DNA from: JACCRE01 sp049790855
GTDB taxonomy: Bacteria; Planctomycetota; Planctomycetia; Planctomycetales; Planctomycetaceae
Length of the DNA: 21,075 nucleotides
Reading direction: 5' to 3'
Assembly: GCA_049790855.1 (NCBI GenBank)
Contig: JBAQZJ010000563.1
Coordinates: 1 to 21,075, forward strand
The position numbers were made by a program, and so were the translations under genes. Under the pieces are notes generated by a model. The model was not told the DNA's origin and did not search any database. It saw only the letters and a list, made by a program, of their open reading frames with translations. Positions 13,807 through 21,057 of the stretch are shown piece after piece (within the stretch, counting starts at the first letter, position 1; the number at the start of each line of letters is the position of its first letter).

Positions 13807-15360
13807 ATGGCACGCGAAACGAAAATCGGCATCGCACTGATGGTACTCCTGGTCGGAGTCTTCGGCGCGATGGTCTATAAGAAGTGGAACAGCCGCAGAC
13901 CGACCGCGGTCGCCGCCGCAGCCGTTGCACCGGCTCAAGCCGATGTTGACGAGCCAGCCGGCGAAGACGAGCCGATTGCGTCGCATTCGACCGAGGTCGA
14001 GGCCACGCTGGGAGGCCCGACGCCGGCGCCCGAACTCGAACCGACGGACGCGAATCCCTTCGCGATGACCGGGACGGCGCCGCCGACCGCTCAATCGGAA
14101 CCCGACGATCCCTTCGCCGATTCAGGCTTCGTCCGCAGCGACCAGTCGCCGACCGAAACCGTTGACGGCGAGATGCAGCCCGTCGCCGACACACCGCCCG
14201 CACAGGCGGAACCCCTCGCTGCGACAGAATCACCGTTCGCGATTCCAGACGACGTCGCCACGAACGTTCAACCCGTTCCGATGGCGGGGACGGCGCCCGA
14301 ACAGGCGGCAGTAATGGCTGCCCAGCCGGGTGCGGCCGATGTTCTTCCTGCGGGAGCCGACGTCAGCGATCCCTTCGCCGAGCCGGTCGCGACGACCGCG
14401 CCGCCTCAGACTGTTGTCGAGGCTCCGCAGCAGCCCGCCCCTGTCGACGATCCGTTCGGCACCGTCGCGGAAAGTCCGATAGAGCCATCCACTGTCGCCG
14501 AAAGCGATCCGCGGACGGCGACCACTTCGACGGGCGACGCCGCGGAAACGTTCGCGGCGACCGACGCTCCGACGACGCCCGGATCGGGCGCTCCGGCCGC
14601 GGCGGAGGACGACCCGTTTGCCGAACCTGTCTCGATCGCCGCCGACGGCGTCGGCGCGATGCCGGCAGGAGAATCGCAGGAACCCGATGCGCCCTTGGCA
14701 TCCGATCCCTTCGCGCCGGCAGGGGAACCTGCGGCCGAGACCGCCGCGGCTGACGTCGCACCGGGTCGCTTTCCCGAAGGCTCCGCCGTTCCCGTCGCCG
14801 GAGGTGGTGAGGCCACTGCGATGCAGGATTCGCCGTTCGATCCCGCGGAGCCTGCGCCGGAACCGGTCGCACAACCGGAGACGCCGGCCGGACAACTGAA
14901 GCATTACGTCGTCGCCGAGAACGACAGCTACTGGTCGATCTCGAAGCGCGTCTATGGAACGCCGATCTTTTTTCACGCGCTGGCACGGTTCAATTCCGAG
15001 CGAGTTCCGAACCCGGAACGTCTCAAGCCGGGCATGAAGATTCTCACGCCGCCGCCGCAGGAACTCTCGGCGCGATTCCCGAAGCTCGTCTCCAGTGGAA
15101 CGACGGTCGAACGGACGAAGGCCGGGCAGACTTCCGAGCCGGGCTTCCTGTTCGATGACGAAGGCCGTCCCGCCTATCGCGTCGACGAAGACGACACGCT
15201 GACCGGCATCGCCCATGCCCATTTGGGGCGGGCGTCGCGCTGGGTGCAGATCTACGAGATGAACCGCACGACCGTTCCCGACCCGAAAACCCTCAAACCC
15301 GGAACCGTCTTGCGACTTCCCGCCGATGCGAGCCGGGTTCGACTCGTGCCGGAAGGCTGA
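13807..15360 (+). CDS. Membrane-anchored LysM-domain protein with repeated DPF motifs
   Basis: Protein of 517 residues: short basic N-terminus, one transmembrane helix (about 7-24), then about 330 residues of Ala/Pro/Asp/Glu-rich linker, then two LysM domains (about 364-416, starting LKHYVVAENDSYWSISKRVY; and 455-507, starting PAYRVDEDDTLTGIA). LysM modules bind the glycan of peptidoglycan, so the protein probably spans from the membrane to the wall. The linker carries eight [N/D/S]PF motifs, mostly DPFA, at residues 83, 101, 142, 188, 215, 269, 300 and 342. The ATG at 13807 has GGAGG seven bases before it. It sits between rsmH and the ftsL-like gene in the same orientation, which suggests a division or wall-growth role. 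That role is inference from place and LysM content only. Confidence 0.85.
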   Translation: MARETKIGIALMVLLVGVFGAMVYKKWNSRRPTAVAAAAVAPAQADVDEPAGEDEPIASHSTEVEATLGGPTPAPELEPTDANPFAMTGTAPPTAQSEPDDPFADSGFVRSDQSPTETVDGEMQPVADTPPAQAEPLAATESPFAIPDDVATNVQPVPMAGTAPEQAAVMAAQPGAADVLPAGADVSDPFAEPVATTAPPQTVVEAPQQPAPVDDPFGTVAESPIEPSTVAESDPRTATTSTGDAAETFAATDAPTTPGSGAPAAAEDDPFAEPVSIAADGVGAMPAGESQEPDAPLASDPFAPAGEPAAETAAADVAPGRFPEGSAVPVAGGGEATAMQDSPFDPAEPAPEPVAQPETPAGQLKHYVVAENDSYWSISKRVYGTPIFFHALARFNSERVPNPERLKPGMKILTPPPQELSARFPKLVSSGTTVERTKAGQTSEPGFLFDDEGRPAYRVDEDDTLTGIAHAHLGRASRWVQIYEMNRTTVPDPKTLKPGTVLRLPADASRVRLVPEG

Positions 15361-15413
15361 GCCGGTCGAACGCGCCGATGTGGTCTTCCGCTTGAACGCG
15401 CGTCCGCTTCGGC

Positions 15414-15728
15414 GTGGTGGTGATCGTGTTCGTTCGATTCCAGGGTGCCATCCTGTTCGCGGCGTTGACGGCCGTCGCCGGCAGCGCGCTGGAAAAAACG
15501 ATCCTCGATCTCCGGCGTGCAACCGGCCGGCAGCACTACCGGATCGAAGCGCTTCGCGAGCGGGTCGCCAGGGCACGGCTCCGAACGGAGCGGCTCAGCG
15601 CGCTGACGACGCTTGCGGAGCCGTTGGAGCAGGGACGGCTCGAACCGAACGCCGGTCCCTCGCCGGGCGGGTCCGACCGCTACGAGCCGCCGTTGCTGCA
15701 TTGGCGTGCCATTCCGGAGAAGCGGTGA
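15414..15728 (+). CDS. FtsL-like small bitopic division protein
   Basis: Protein of 104 residues with a short N-terminus, one hydrophobic helix (about 3-24) and then a charged helical segment (about 27-68, LEKTILDLRR to LRTERLSALTTL) with heptad-like spacing that could form a coiled coil. This layout and its place immediately before ftsI are those of FtsL, which recruits division proteins as an FtsL-FtsB-FtsQ complex. Sequence similarity to FtsL is always low, so the call depends on topology and synteny. No ATG exists; the first in-frame start after a stop at 15393 is GTG at 15414, with GTG also at 15417 and 15423, and no clear Shine-Dalgarno. Its TGA (15726-15728) shares a base with the ftsI ATG, so translation is coupled. 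Confidence 0.7.
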   Translation: MVVIVFVRFQGAILFAALTAVAGSALEKTILDLRRATGRQHYRIEALRERVARARLRTERLSALTTLAEPLEQGRLEPNAGPSPGGSDRYEPPLLHWRAIPEKR

Positions 15729-17458
15729 TGCCGAGCGCCCGGCTCCAGTGTCTCGTCATGGCGTTCGCAATCGCGGCGGTGCTGATCGCCGCGCGGCTCG
15801 TTCAGCTTCAGATCGTCGACGGCGGTGAGCTTGCGGCGCGCGCCGTCAGACAGGGGATGTACGTCGAGACGATTCCCGCACGGCCGGGAGACGTCGTCGA
15901 CCGACATGGCCGGCTGCTCGCGGTGACGGTTCTCGCACCTAGCCTGTACGTCGTTCCCAACCGCATTGACGAACCCGACGCGATCGCCGATCGGCTGGCG
16001 GACGTACTGGGCCTCGACGCCGGCCGATTGGCGAATGCCCTTCGACGAGAACGCGAGAAGAGCTTTCTCTGGATCCGTCGCCGGATGACCGAGGAGCAGG
16101 CGACGGCGGTGCGAGCGCTGAGCCTGCCGCGTGACGCCTGGGGTTTTCGCGACGAATATTTGCGTCGCTATCCCCAAGGTGCATTCGCCGCCCATCTGAT
16201 CGGACTGCGCGACATCGACAACGTCGGCCACGGCGGAGTCGAAGAGCGGTTCGATGAAGCTTTGCGAGGGCAGGCCGGCCGTCGCGTCATTCGCCGGGAT
16301 GCACGGGGCCGGGCGATCGACGTCCGCGAGGAGGTGACGACGCCGCCGACTCCCGGACGGACGCTCGTGCTGACGATCGACTCGGTCGTTCAGTTGTTCG
16401 CCGAGCAGGCGCTCGACGAACTGATGGCAAGGCATGCACCGAACGGCTCATGCGCGATCGTCATGAATGTGAAGTCGTCCGAGGTGCTTGCCATGGCGAG
16501 CCGGCCGGCTTTCGATCCGAACGATCCGGATGCGGCCGCCGGCGACGTCTGGTCCAACCGGGCCGTCACGGCGGTCTACGAGCCTGGCTCGACGTTCAAG
16601 CCGCTCGTCGTCGCCTGGGCGATCGACGCCGGAATGTTGCAGACCGACGAGGTGATCGACTGCGAGGGCGGCATGTATCGCTCGGGAGGCCGCGTGCTGC
16701 ACGACCATCACGGCTACGGCGAATTGTCGGTGACCGACGTGCTCGTCAAGTCGAGCAACATCGGCATGGCGAAGATCGGTGAACGGCTCGAAACGGCAGG
16801 GCTGCACGGCTGCGTCACGGCGTTCGGCTTCGGGCGACCGACGGGAATCGAACTGCCCGGCGAGCGAGCGGGAGTCGTCCGGCCGCTCGATCGCTGGAAC
16901 GCCTACTCGATCGGCTCGGTGCCGATGGGACATGAAATCGCCGTGACGCCTTTGCAACTGGCGACCGCTCACGCCGCACTTGCCAACGGCGGTCGATTGC
17001 TCAGCCCGCGCGTCGTGCTGCGCGACGTCGACCCCGTGCTGGCAGATTCGGCAGCGACCGCCGCGGCAGCGACTCCGCAGGTGACGTCGCGTGTCGTGGG
17101 CGAGCCGGCGGCGGACTGGGTGATCACCGAGCCGATGGTCGAGGTCGTTCGTCGCGGCACCGGCCGCGCGGCGGCGCTCGACGGCTACACCGTCTTCGGA
17201 AAGACAGGCACCGCGCAGAAATTCGATCAGGAAGCCGGCGCCTTCTCGCACGACCGGCACGTCGTTTCCTTTATCGCCGGTGCGCCTGCCGACGACCCGC
17301 GCGTCATCGTGCTCGTGATGGCCGACGAGCCGACCGGTTCCGAACAGTCGGGCGGAGCCGTCGCCGCTCCCGCCGTCGCTTCGATCCTTCGTCGAACCCT
17401 GCGGCACTTCGGCGTGCCCGGAAGTTCTCCCGATGAACTCGCAAAACGAGACCTGTAA
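15728..17458 (+). CDS. ftsI: Penicillin-binding protein, septal transpeptidase (FtsI/PBP3 type)
   Basis: Class B penicillin-binding protein of 576 residues that cross-links peptidoglycan at the septum from the periplasmic side. It has an N-terminal membrane helix (about 5-27), then the pedestal domain with PARPGDVVDRHGRLLAV (about 50-66) and LIGLRDIDNVGHGGVEE. The transpeptidase domain carries the three active-site motifs: STFK (S288 nucleophile, K291), SSN (342-344) and KTG (492-494). GVEERFDEALRG and EPGSTFKP are typical of FtsI and SpoVD-type proteins; no PASTA domain is present. The ATG at 15728 overlaps the FtsL-like stop. The next wall genes expected in a standard cluster (murE, murF, mraY) do not follow; instead an IS630-type remnant begins two bases after the TAA. 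Confidence 0.93.
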   Translation: MPSARLQCLVMAFAIAAVLIAARLVQLQIVDGGELAARAVRQGMYVETIPARPGDVVDRHGRLLAVTVLAPSLYVVPNRIDEPDAIADRLADVLGLDAGRLANALRREREKSFLWIRRRMTEEQATAVRALSLPRDAWGFRDEYLRRYPQGAFAAHLIGLRDIDNVGHGGVEERFDEALRGQAGRRVIRRDARGRAIDVREEVTTPPTPGRTLVLTIDSVVQLFAEQALDELMARHAPNGSCAIVMNVKSSEVLAMASRPAFDPNDPDAAAGDVWSNRAVTAVYEPGSTFKPLVVAWAIDAGMLQTDEVIDCEGGMYRSGGRVLHDHHGYGELSVTDVLVKSSNIGMAKIGERLETAGLHGCVTAFGFGRPTGIELPGERAGVVRPLDRWNAYSIGSVPMGHEIAVTPLQLATAHAALANGGRLLSPRVVLRDVDPVLADSAATAAAATPQVTSRVVGEPAADWVITEPMVEVVRRGTGRAAALDGYTVFGKTGTAQKFDQEAGAFSHDRHVVSFIAGAPADDPRVIVLVMADEPTGSEQSGGAVAAPAVASILRRTLRHFGVPGSSPDELAKRDL

Positions 17459-17460
17459 TA

Positions 17461-17484
17461 CGCATTCCAATTTGAACCAGCGCG
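17461..17484 (+). repeat. Left terminal inverted repeat of the IS630-type element
   Basis: The outer left end contains the conserved core at 17469-17484. It lies directly after TA at 17459-17460 and three bases from the end of ftsI. Confidence 0.75.
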
Positions 17485-17550
17485 CATTCTCTTGCGCCTT
17501 CCCATTCTGCCCATCATGATATTGCGATCTCCGGTCAATGGGAGGTCGCC

Positions 17551-18092
17551 GTGGATGCCGCGGGGCATGTGTCGCTGGTCGAGTTGGAACGGCGGGAACG
17601 GGCAGAGCGTGACGCGGCGAAGGCCCGTCGGCTGCGGATCGTGATCCTGGCGGTCAAGGGCTACACCGCCCCGGCGATCGCCCTGTCGCTGGGACTCTCG
17701 CGCCGCGTCTGCCAGCAGTGGGTCTACCGCTACAACGAGTCCGGCCTGGAGGGACTCGAAGATCGCCGCGGCCGAACGCCCGGCCTGCCCCTCTCGCCCG
17801 AGCAGCAACAGCAGGTCTGTGAGCGGATCGAGGCGGATGCTCAGAAACAACAGGAGTTCCTGCGAGAACTGCCGGGGCGGCTCACCACGATCGCCGCCGC
17901 GCATCCGGACAAACGGCTGCGAGTCTACTTCGAGGACGAGGATACGCTCTTCATCGAGCGCCCACCAAACGTGGGAAAGTCCACGCCCTCGAACTGGCCG
18001 CCGTCGACGCCTGGACCAAAGCCGTCCTCGACCCGAAACTCATGACCACCGTCTGCGCCGCACCCTACCTCCAACGCGCTGGTTCAAATTAG
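17551..18092 (+). pseudogene. IS630-family transposase, catalytic core deleted and frame-shifted
   Basis: The intact 5' part (GTG at 17551, GGAGGT four bases before it) encodes an IS630-type DNA-binding region: RLRIVILAVKGYTAPAIALSLGLSRRVCQQWVYRYNESGLEGL, then a linker and RLRVYFEDE, normally the start of the DDE catalytic domain whose first Asp or Glu lies here. After about residue 130 this frame degenerates and stops at 18045. In another frame, 17961-18092 encodes a plausible family C-terminus (KVHALELAAVDAWTKAVLDP, then KLMTTVCAAPYLQRAGSN) that ends with TAG inside the right inverted repeat. The middle of about 180 residues, including the remaining catalytic acids, is missing. The product cannot be active. 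The origin of the tail as IS630 sequence is inference from its position and pattern. Confidence 0.75.
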
Positions 18093-18098
18093 GATTGG
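18075..18098 (-). repeat. Right terminal inverted repeat of the IS630-type element
   Basis: CGCGCTGGTTCAAATT at 18075-18090 is the exact inverse of the left core. The border TA is at 18099-18100. The transposase tail stop codon lies within the repeat. Confidence 0.75.
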
Positions 18099-18192
18099 TA
18101 TCAGAAGCTTTCCGGAGAGCCTCTGGCTGTGACGAGCCGCCTCTTTGCTCGACTGCACGGCTGGGAGTCGCCGCGTGAGCAAAAGCCCGGCT

Positions 18193-19428
18193 CTATGACT
18201 TCCCGAACAGGCTCAGGCAGCCCTGAATCAACAGGGCGTTCGTGAAGTCGATGAACGAGGCGCCGACGATCGGGACGACGAGAAACGCCCGCGGGGCCGG
18301 GCCGTAGCGGCGGGCGAGGGCGTCCATGATCGCCATCGAGTTCGCCGTCGTGCCCATCATAAAGCCGTAAAAGCCGCCCGACATGACCGCCGCGTCGTAG
18401 TCGCGGCCCAGCAACGGAAAGATCAGCCACCAGCACAGCACGGCGATCAGCATGATTTGCGCCGCCAGCACCGCCAGCAGCGGCAACGCCACCGCGGCGA
18501 GCTGCCAGAGTTGGAGGATCATCAGCGAGATCACGAGAAAGTAAGCGAGCGCCGCGTTGCCGACTTCATCAATCGTCTTTTGAGACAGGCCGAGCAGTCC
18601 GGTGACGTCGTCGAAGTTTCGCATTGCCGCGGCGATGAGCATCGCACCGATGTAGGGCGGAAACGTCCAACCGAGCGACTTGAGCCAGGCGCTGACCCAC
18701 AGGCCGGCCCACATCGCGATCAGAATCAGACCGACGTTCTTGATCAGCACGTAGCTTTCGACGTCTTCGCCCGGCGGGACGTGCTCGACCGGTTCGGGAA
18801 CGCGCGACTCGACGACCTCTTCGACGCTGAGCGTAGGACCGGTGACGCCGTCGAGTGCCGGTCGGCGGAGGCGTTCGATGAGCAGCGTGCCGATCGGCGA
18901 GCCGACGATGCCGCCGGCGATGATGCCGCCCATCGCACAGGTCGCCCCGATCACCCCGGCCCCTTCCACGCCCGCCTTTTCGAAGCTCTCGGCAAACGCC
19001 AGCGCGGTTCCCGGTCCGCCGGTCAGCGAGACCGAGCCGCACAGCACGCCGAACAGCGGCGACTGGCCGGTCGCGACCGCGACGCTCGCCCCGACGACGT
19101 TCTGCAACACCGCCGCGACGGTGCTGAGCGCGAGGAACAGGAACACCTGCGGCCCGCCCTTTTTCAGCAGGCTGAAGCTCGCGCCGAAGCCGATCGTCGT
19201 GAAGAAGGCGATCATCAGCGGCACGACGAGCGTCTCGTCGAACGTCACTTCCTTCAACCGGCCCGTTTCGTGGCCGATCAGCACGACGACCGACACGAGC
19301 AGCCCGCCGAGAACGGGGGCCGGCAGGTTGTAGCGTCCGAGCGGCGGGATGATCCGCCGCATCAGTTCGCCGGCGAACAGCGCCGCCGTTCCGAGGCCGA
19401 GGGTCTGCACGAGTCCCAGTTCGATCAT
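18193..19428 (-). CDS. gltS: Sodium/glutamate symporter (GltS, ESS family)
   Basis: Inner-membrane sodium-coupled glutamate importer of 411 residues, close to the 401 of the E. coli protein. It has ten or more hydrophobic helices in two related halves. The re-entrant-loop region of the first half shows SLTGGPGTALAFAESFEKAG followed by ATCAMGGIIAGGIVGSPIG. The second half has PPYIGAMLIAAAMRN and SGGFYGFMMGTTANSMAIMDAL. The central cytosolic linker (about 225-255) is acidic. The ATG is chosen because it starts the first helix. It overlaps the murD stop (ATGA at 19428-19425), making a murD-gltS unit. E. coli GltS is reported to carry both L- and D-glutamate, and MurD uses D-glutamate, so a supply role is plausible inference. 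No terminator is clear before the IS630 remnant. Confidence 0.88.
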   Translation of the reverse strand: MIELGLVQTLGLGTAALFAGELMRRIIPPLGRYNLPAPVLGGLLVSVVVLIGHETGRLKEVTFDETLVVPLMIAFFTTIGFGASFSLLKKGGPQVFLFLALSTVAAVLQNVVGASVAVATGQSPLFGVLCGSVSLTGGPGTALAFAESFEKAGVEGAGVIGATCAMGGIIAGGIVGSPIGTLLIERLRRPALDGVTGPTLSVEEVVESRVPEPVEHVPPGEDVESYVLIKNVGLILIAMWAGLWVSAWLKSLGWTFPPYIGAMLIAAAMRNFDDVTGLLGLSQKTIDEVGNAALAYFLVISLMILQLWQLAAVALPLLAVLAAQIMLIAVLCWWLIFPLLGRDYDAAVMSGGFYGFMMGTTANSMAIMDALARRYGPAPRAFLVVPIVGASFIDFTNALLIQGCLSLFGKS

Positions 19429-20951
19429 GTCTCGCTTTCGGAAATCGGTGGACCGCTCGCCGTCCGTTTCGCCAATTCGGCGAAGCGTTCGCCGCGTTCG
19501 CGGTAATCGCGGAACTGCCCCCAGCTCGCGCAGCCGGGCGAGAGGAGAATGACGTCGCCAGCGTGCGAATCGCGCCGCGCCGCGGCGACGCTGTCGTCGA
19601 ACGATTCGCAGAGAGTGAACGCGGGATGACCGCGCTGTGCAAGCAAGTTCGCAACGACCGGGCCGGTGTGACCCGAAAGATAGACAGGGATGCCGCGCTG
19701 TATGACTTCGTCGGCGAGCGGTGAAAGATCGACGCCCTTGTCGGCACCGCCGGCGATCAGCCGGATGGGACGATCGAACGCCCGCAACGCGGCGATCGCC
19801 GACTCGGGCGTCGTCGCCTTCGAGTCGTTGACCCACAACCGGTCCTCGATCTCGCCGAGGATCTCCAGTCGATGCGGCAGGCCGGCGAACGCATTGAGCG
19901 CATCGCCGATCGCCTGCGGCTCGACGCCGATCGCCAGCGCCGCGGCCACCGCTGCCGCCGCGTTCAGCCGATGATGTTCACCCGGCTGTCGTAGATCGAG
20001 GAAAAAGACCATTGGCCCGCGACCGTCGTTGGCGAGGAAAGCCTCATCGGAACCGAGCGTGAGGACGATCGGCGGGACATTCTCCGCATTCGGAATCGGC
20101 AGTGACGAGCGCGACATCGCTTTCAGCCAATCGGAGGGTTTGAACCACGATCGCTGGACCTTCGCCTGAGCGAATCGCTGCGCCTGTTCTGTGAGTGCGG
20201 AATGATCGGCCGGCCGACCGAACCACGACACTCGTGCCGCCGTCGGCCAGGCCGCCACGTCAGGATCGCCGGCGTTCAGCACCGCGACGTCATCATCCGA
20301 CTGCCAGCGCAGGAGGTTCTGTTTCGCGTTCCGGTAGGCGTCGAGCGTGCCGTGACGATCGAGGTGGTTCGCGCGGAAGTTCGTGACGACCGCTACACGG
20401 GGTCGCGGCTTGAGCGGGGCGAGCCGTTCGAGTTGGAAGCTCGAGAGTTCCAGCACGACCCAGTCATCGGGGCCGATCCGATCGACCTCGGGCAGTAGGC
20501 TGCCGCCAATATTCCCGCCCAGCCATGCGGTCCGTCCCGATGCCGTGAGGATCGCATGAATCATCGCGGCGGTCGTCGATTTCCCGACACTGCCGGTCAC
20601 GCCGATGACGCGTCCACGGCAGTGCGACCAGAACAGGCCGATCTCGGTCGTGACGGGAACGCCGGCGGCTTCGGCGGCGACGATCAACGGATGGTCGATC
20701 GAAACGGCGGGGCTGGCGACGATCAGATCGGCGTCGCGGAAGTCGGCCTCATCATGACCGTCGAGGCGTATCCGTTCGAGCGGCAGATCGTCGATCTGTG
20801 CGAGCGACTCGGCGATGGCATCGGCGGTCGCGAGATCGGTGACGGTGACCCGTGCGCCGCGATCGACGAGGAAACGGACGGCGCCGACCCCGCCGCCGAA
20901 CCGGCCGAGACCCATCACCGTCACTCGTTTGCCGCGAAGCGACTCGAACAT
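19425..20951 (-). CDS. murD: UDP-N-acetylmuramoyl-L-alanine:D-glutamate ligase (MurD)
   Basis: Adds D-glutamate to UDP-MurNAc-L-alanine with ATP, the second amino-acid step of peptidoglycan precursor synthesis; cytosolic. The 508-residue protein starts with a Rossmann-type UDP-binding domain (VTVMGLGRFGGGVGAVRFL). The P-loop is GVTGSVGKSTT (117-127, K124), where most Mur ligases have T-N at the S-V positions. Then come LELSSFQLE, the metal and lysine region NHLDRHGTLDAYRNAKQNLL, NDSKATTPESAIAAL, GGADKG and SPGCASWGQFRDYRERGERF, all MurD signatures. It is about 60-70 residues longer than the E. coli enzyme, mainly through an insertion after VSWFGRP. The ATG at 20951 is preferred; an upstream TTG at 20987 lies inside a hairpin. 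Its TGA overlaps the gltS ATG. It lies opposite to the rsmH-ftsI cluster, where it would normally be found. Confidence 0.94.
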   Translation of the reverse strand: MFESLRGKRVTVMGLGRFGGGVGAVRFLVDRGARVTVTDLATADAIAESLAQIDDLPLERIRLDGHDEADFRDADLIVASPAVSIDHPLIVAAEAAGVPVTTEIGLFWSHCRGRVIGVTGSVGKSTTAAMIHAILTASGRTAWLGGNIGGSLLPEVDRIGPDDWVVLELSSFQLERLAPLKPRPRVAVVTNFRANHLDRHGTLDAYRNAKQNLLRWQSDDDVAVLNAGDPDVAAWPTAARVSWFGRPADHSALTEQAQRFAQAKVQRSWFKPSDWLKAMSRSSLPIPNAENVPPIVLTLGSDEAFLANDGRGPMVFFLDLRQPGEHHRLNAAAAVAAALAIGVEPQAIGDALNAFAGLPHRLEILGEIEDRLWVNDSKATTPESAIAALRAFDRPIRLIAGGADKGVDLSPLADEVIQRGIPVYLSGHTGPVVANLLAQRGHPAFTLCESFDDSVAAARRDSHAGDVILLSPGCASWGQFRDYRERGERFAELAKRTASGPPISESET

Positions 20952-20970
20952 CGCCAGATGGAAACGCAAG

Positions 20971-21000
20971 AAGCCCCCCGGCTGCAAGCCGGGGGGCTTT
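20971..21000. terminator. Terminator-like hairpin 20 bases before murD
   Basis: AAGCCCCCCGGC (20971-20982) and GCCGGGGGGCTT (20988-20999) form a perfect 12-bp stem with a 5-base loop, with short T-tracts on both sides. Its edge is 20 bases upstream of the murD ATG on the murD strand. No plus-strand gene ends here. It may terminate an upstream minus-strand gene outside the window, or be a leader hairpin or attenuator of murD. Confidence 0.6.
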
Positions 21001-21012
21001 GTAAGTTTTCGT

Positions 21013-21037
21013 GAGCCGTCGGCCTCGGCCGACGCTC
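21013..21037. repeat. Palindrome, GC-rich, 11-bp stem with one bulge
   Basis: GAGC and GTCGGCC pair with GGCCGAC and GCTC around a TC centre, with one unpaired C. It is the second of three consecutive hairpins upstream of murD. Confidence 0.55.
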
Positions 21038-21039
21038 AT

Positions 21040-21057
21040 CGCCCGGCAAGCCGGGCG
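21040..21057. repeat. Palindrome, perfect 8-bp arms
   Basis: CGCCCGGC (21040-21047) is complementary to GCCGGGCG (21050-21057) across AA. It is the third hairpin in the cluster and has no T-run. Confidence 0.55.

Larger units (their letters stand above)
17461..18098 (+). mobile_element. Internally deleted IS630-type element with TA target duplication
   Basis: A 638-bp element with inverted ends. The 16-base core AATTTGAACCAGCGCG (17469-17484) is exactly repeated in inverse at 18075-18090, and the outer eight bases of each end match at four positions. TA lies at both outer borders (17459-17460 and 18099-18100), the target duplication expected for the IS630/Tc1-mariner group. Between the ends are the start and the tail of a transposase gene without its catalytic core. 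At about half the usual IS630 length of 1.1-1.2 kb it is a non-autonomous remnant that might still be moved by a related transposase elsewhere in the genome. Confidence 0.8.

Noticed and set aside
14230..15576. Arg-rich 448-codon minus-strand frame opposite the LysM gene
   Set aside because: Its composition comes from the reverse complement of the Ala/Pro/Asp linker; the LysM and membrane segments on the plus strand are genuine.
18457..19506. 349-codon plus-strand frame opposite gltS
   Set aside because: It is His/Arg/Asp-rich without motifs, and the minus strand encodes a full symporter.
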